Assembly (NCBI GenBank): GCA_937895305.1
Contig: CALAXS010000803.1
Location: 1 to 6,338 of the forward strand
Length of the DNA stretch: 6,338 nt
Reading direction: 5' to 3'
DNA from: an uncultured bacterium
GTDB taxonomy: Bacteria; Hydrogenedentota; Hydrogenedentia; Hydrogenedentales; JAEUWI01
Shown: positions 5,620-6,338 of the stretch, piece by piece
How positions within the stretch are numbered: position 1 is the stretch's first letter
How the letters are laid out: the number at the start of each line of letters is the position of its first letter
Position numbers and translations under genes: made by a program
The notes under the pieces: generated by a model
Databases searched by the model: none
What the model saw: the letters and a program-made list of their open reading frames with translations, nothing else
What the model was told of the DNA's origin: nothing

Positions 5620-6338
5620 ATGCGAACTTGCGCCATCATAAATCCGAATTCCTCCGGGGGTCGCACCAGGAAGCGTTGGCCAGCTATAGAACAAAAGCTG
5701 CGTGCGCGATTGGGTGAAGTCGAGACGCGCTATACCACGGCACCCATGGATGCTGTTGGAATTACGCGAAAGGCGGTTGAAGAAGGCTTTGAACAAATTA
5801 TAGCTGTGGGTGGGGATGGTACCGTCAACGAAGTGGTCAATGGCCTCATCAAAGAGGATAAAGCGTTGAATCCCAATGTGGTCCTGGCCCTGTTGTCGAG
5901 TGGTACAGGGGGCGACTTTCGGCGGACCTTCGGCATAGGCGAAAGTGTGGATGCACAAATCGACCATATTTGTCAGGGCACGGTACGCACCGTGGATGTG
6001 GGGAAGTTGACCTTTGTTAGTGATGCCGGAGAAACCTGTGTACGCTACTTTGACAACATCACCAGCTTCGGGTTGGGCGGTGTCATGGACAGGGCCATTG
6101 CAAAAGTGACCGTCGGGCGTATGCTGGGCTCGCGTCTTGTGTTTCAATGGGTCATGCTCAAGACCATATTCAAATATAAAAACCAGCGCGTACATTTACA
6201 GATCGATGATGGGGTAGACGAAAAGCTCACCATAAAATCCATCGCAGTCTGCAACGGCAATTACTTTGGTGGTGGCATGCACATGGCCCCCAACGGGGAA
6301 ACGGATGATGGACTCTTTGATATCATCGTACTGGGAGA
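5620..6338 (+). CDS. lipid/diacylglycerol kinase family protein (YegS/DagK-like), 3' end cut by the window
   Basis: An open frame from ATG 5620 runs to the window edge with no stop and gives 239 residues. Family members are typically near 300, so roughly 60 residues are missing. The N-terminus CAIINPNSSGGR is the usual start of the DAGK catalytic domain (NPxSGxG). GGDGTVNEVVNG at 64-75 is the diagnostic nucleotide-binding motif. GTGGDFRRTF at 95-104 corresponds to GTxNDFAR, with Gly in place of Asn. NGNYFGGGMHMAPN followed by DDGLFDIIVL near the end matches the conserved C-terminal beta-sandwich (F-G-G-M-x-x-AP and DG-L-D). The enzyme should phosphorylate a lipid hydroxyl (diacylglycerol, phosphatidylglycerol or a sphingoid/undecaprenol-type substrate) with ATP at the cytoplasmic face of the membrane. 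The exact substrate cannot be read from sequence. It begins one base after the glpD stop, with AGGA at 5611-5614 as a ribosome site, so it is very likely cotranscribed with glpD. Confidence 0.92.
   Translation, partial: MRTCAIINPNSSGGRTRKRWPAIEQKLRARLGEVETRYTTAPMDAVGITRKAVEEGFEQIIAVGGDGTVNEVVNGLIKEDKALNPNVVLALLSSGTGGDFRRTFGIGESVDAQIDHICQGTVRTVDVGKLTFVSDAGETCVRYFDNITSFGLGGVMDRAIAKVTVGRMLGSRLVFQWVMLKTIFKYKNQRVHLQIDDGVDEKLTIKSIAVCNGNYFGGGMHMAPNGETDDGLFDIIVLG

Noticed and set aside
5581..6195. Long open frame on the minus strand (204 residues)
   Set aside because: It is antisense to the lipid kinase gene, whose motifs are unmistakable, and the product shows no recognisable features.

Overview
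The window reads as ordinary chromosomal DNA of a Gram-negative (diderm) bacterium. It encodes an outer-membrane-type lipoprotein, two secretin-family proteins and a quinone-linked glycerol-3-phosphate dehydrogenase. Base composition is fairly balanced and all six genes lie on the + strand with tight spacing. No rRNA, tRNA, insertion sequence or CRISPR array is visible. I cannot name the organism. A lineage poorly covered by databases (a PVC-type or Hydrogenedentes-like environmental bacterium, for example) would fit, but that is a guess.

Region 1 (about 1-3873) is a compact four-gene operon closed by a strong intrinsic terminator. Its genes are a small exported protein (71-478), a TPR lipoprotein ending in a beta-rich FxLYD/DUF3426-like domain (495-1526), a divergent secretin-like protein (1537-2688) and a second secretin with all the classical core motifs (2685-3812). 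The last two overlap by ATGA. Each secretin-like protein consists of little more than a signal peptide and the secretin core. The N0-N3 periplasmic domains found in type II, type III and type IV pilus secretins are missing. In the second protein their place is taken by a short Ala-Pro repeat. This is the notable part of the window: a possible minimal outer-membrane channel built from two different secretin subunits, with a TPR lipoprotein that could act as pilotin and a small periplasmic protein whose C-terminal pattern faintly recalls Skp/OmpH.

Region 2 (about 3874-6338) is a separate metabolic transcription unit: glpD (3942-5618), followed after a single base by a lipid/diacylglycerol kinase-family gene (5620 to the window edge, incomplete). 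Both relate to glycerol-3-phosphate and glycerolipid metabolism. GlpD oxidises glycerol-3-phosphate to dihydroxyacetone phosphate and passes electrons to the quinone pool, and the kinase probably phosphorylates a membrane lipid.

The only non-coding stretches are the 70-base leader, gaps of 16 and 10 bases in the first operon, and the 129 bases before glpD, which hold the terminator and the glpD ribosome binding site.
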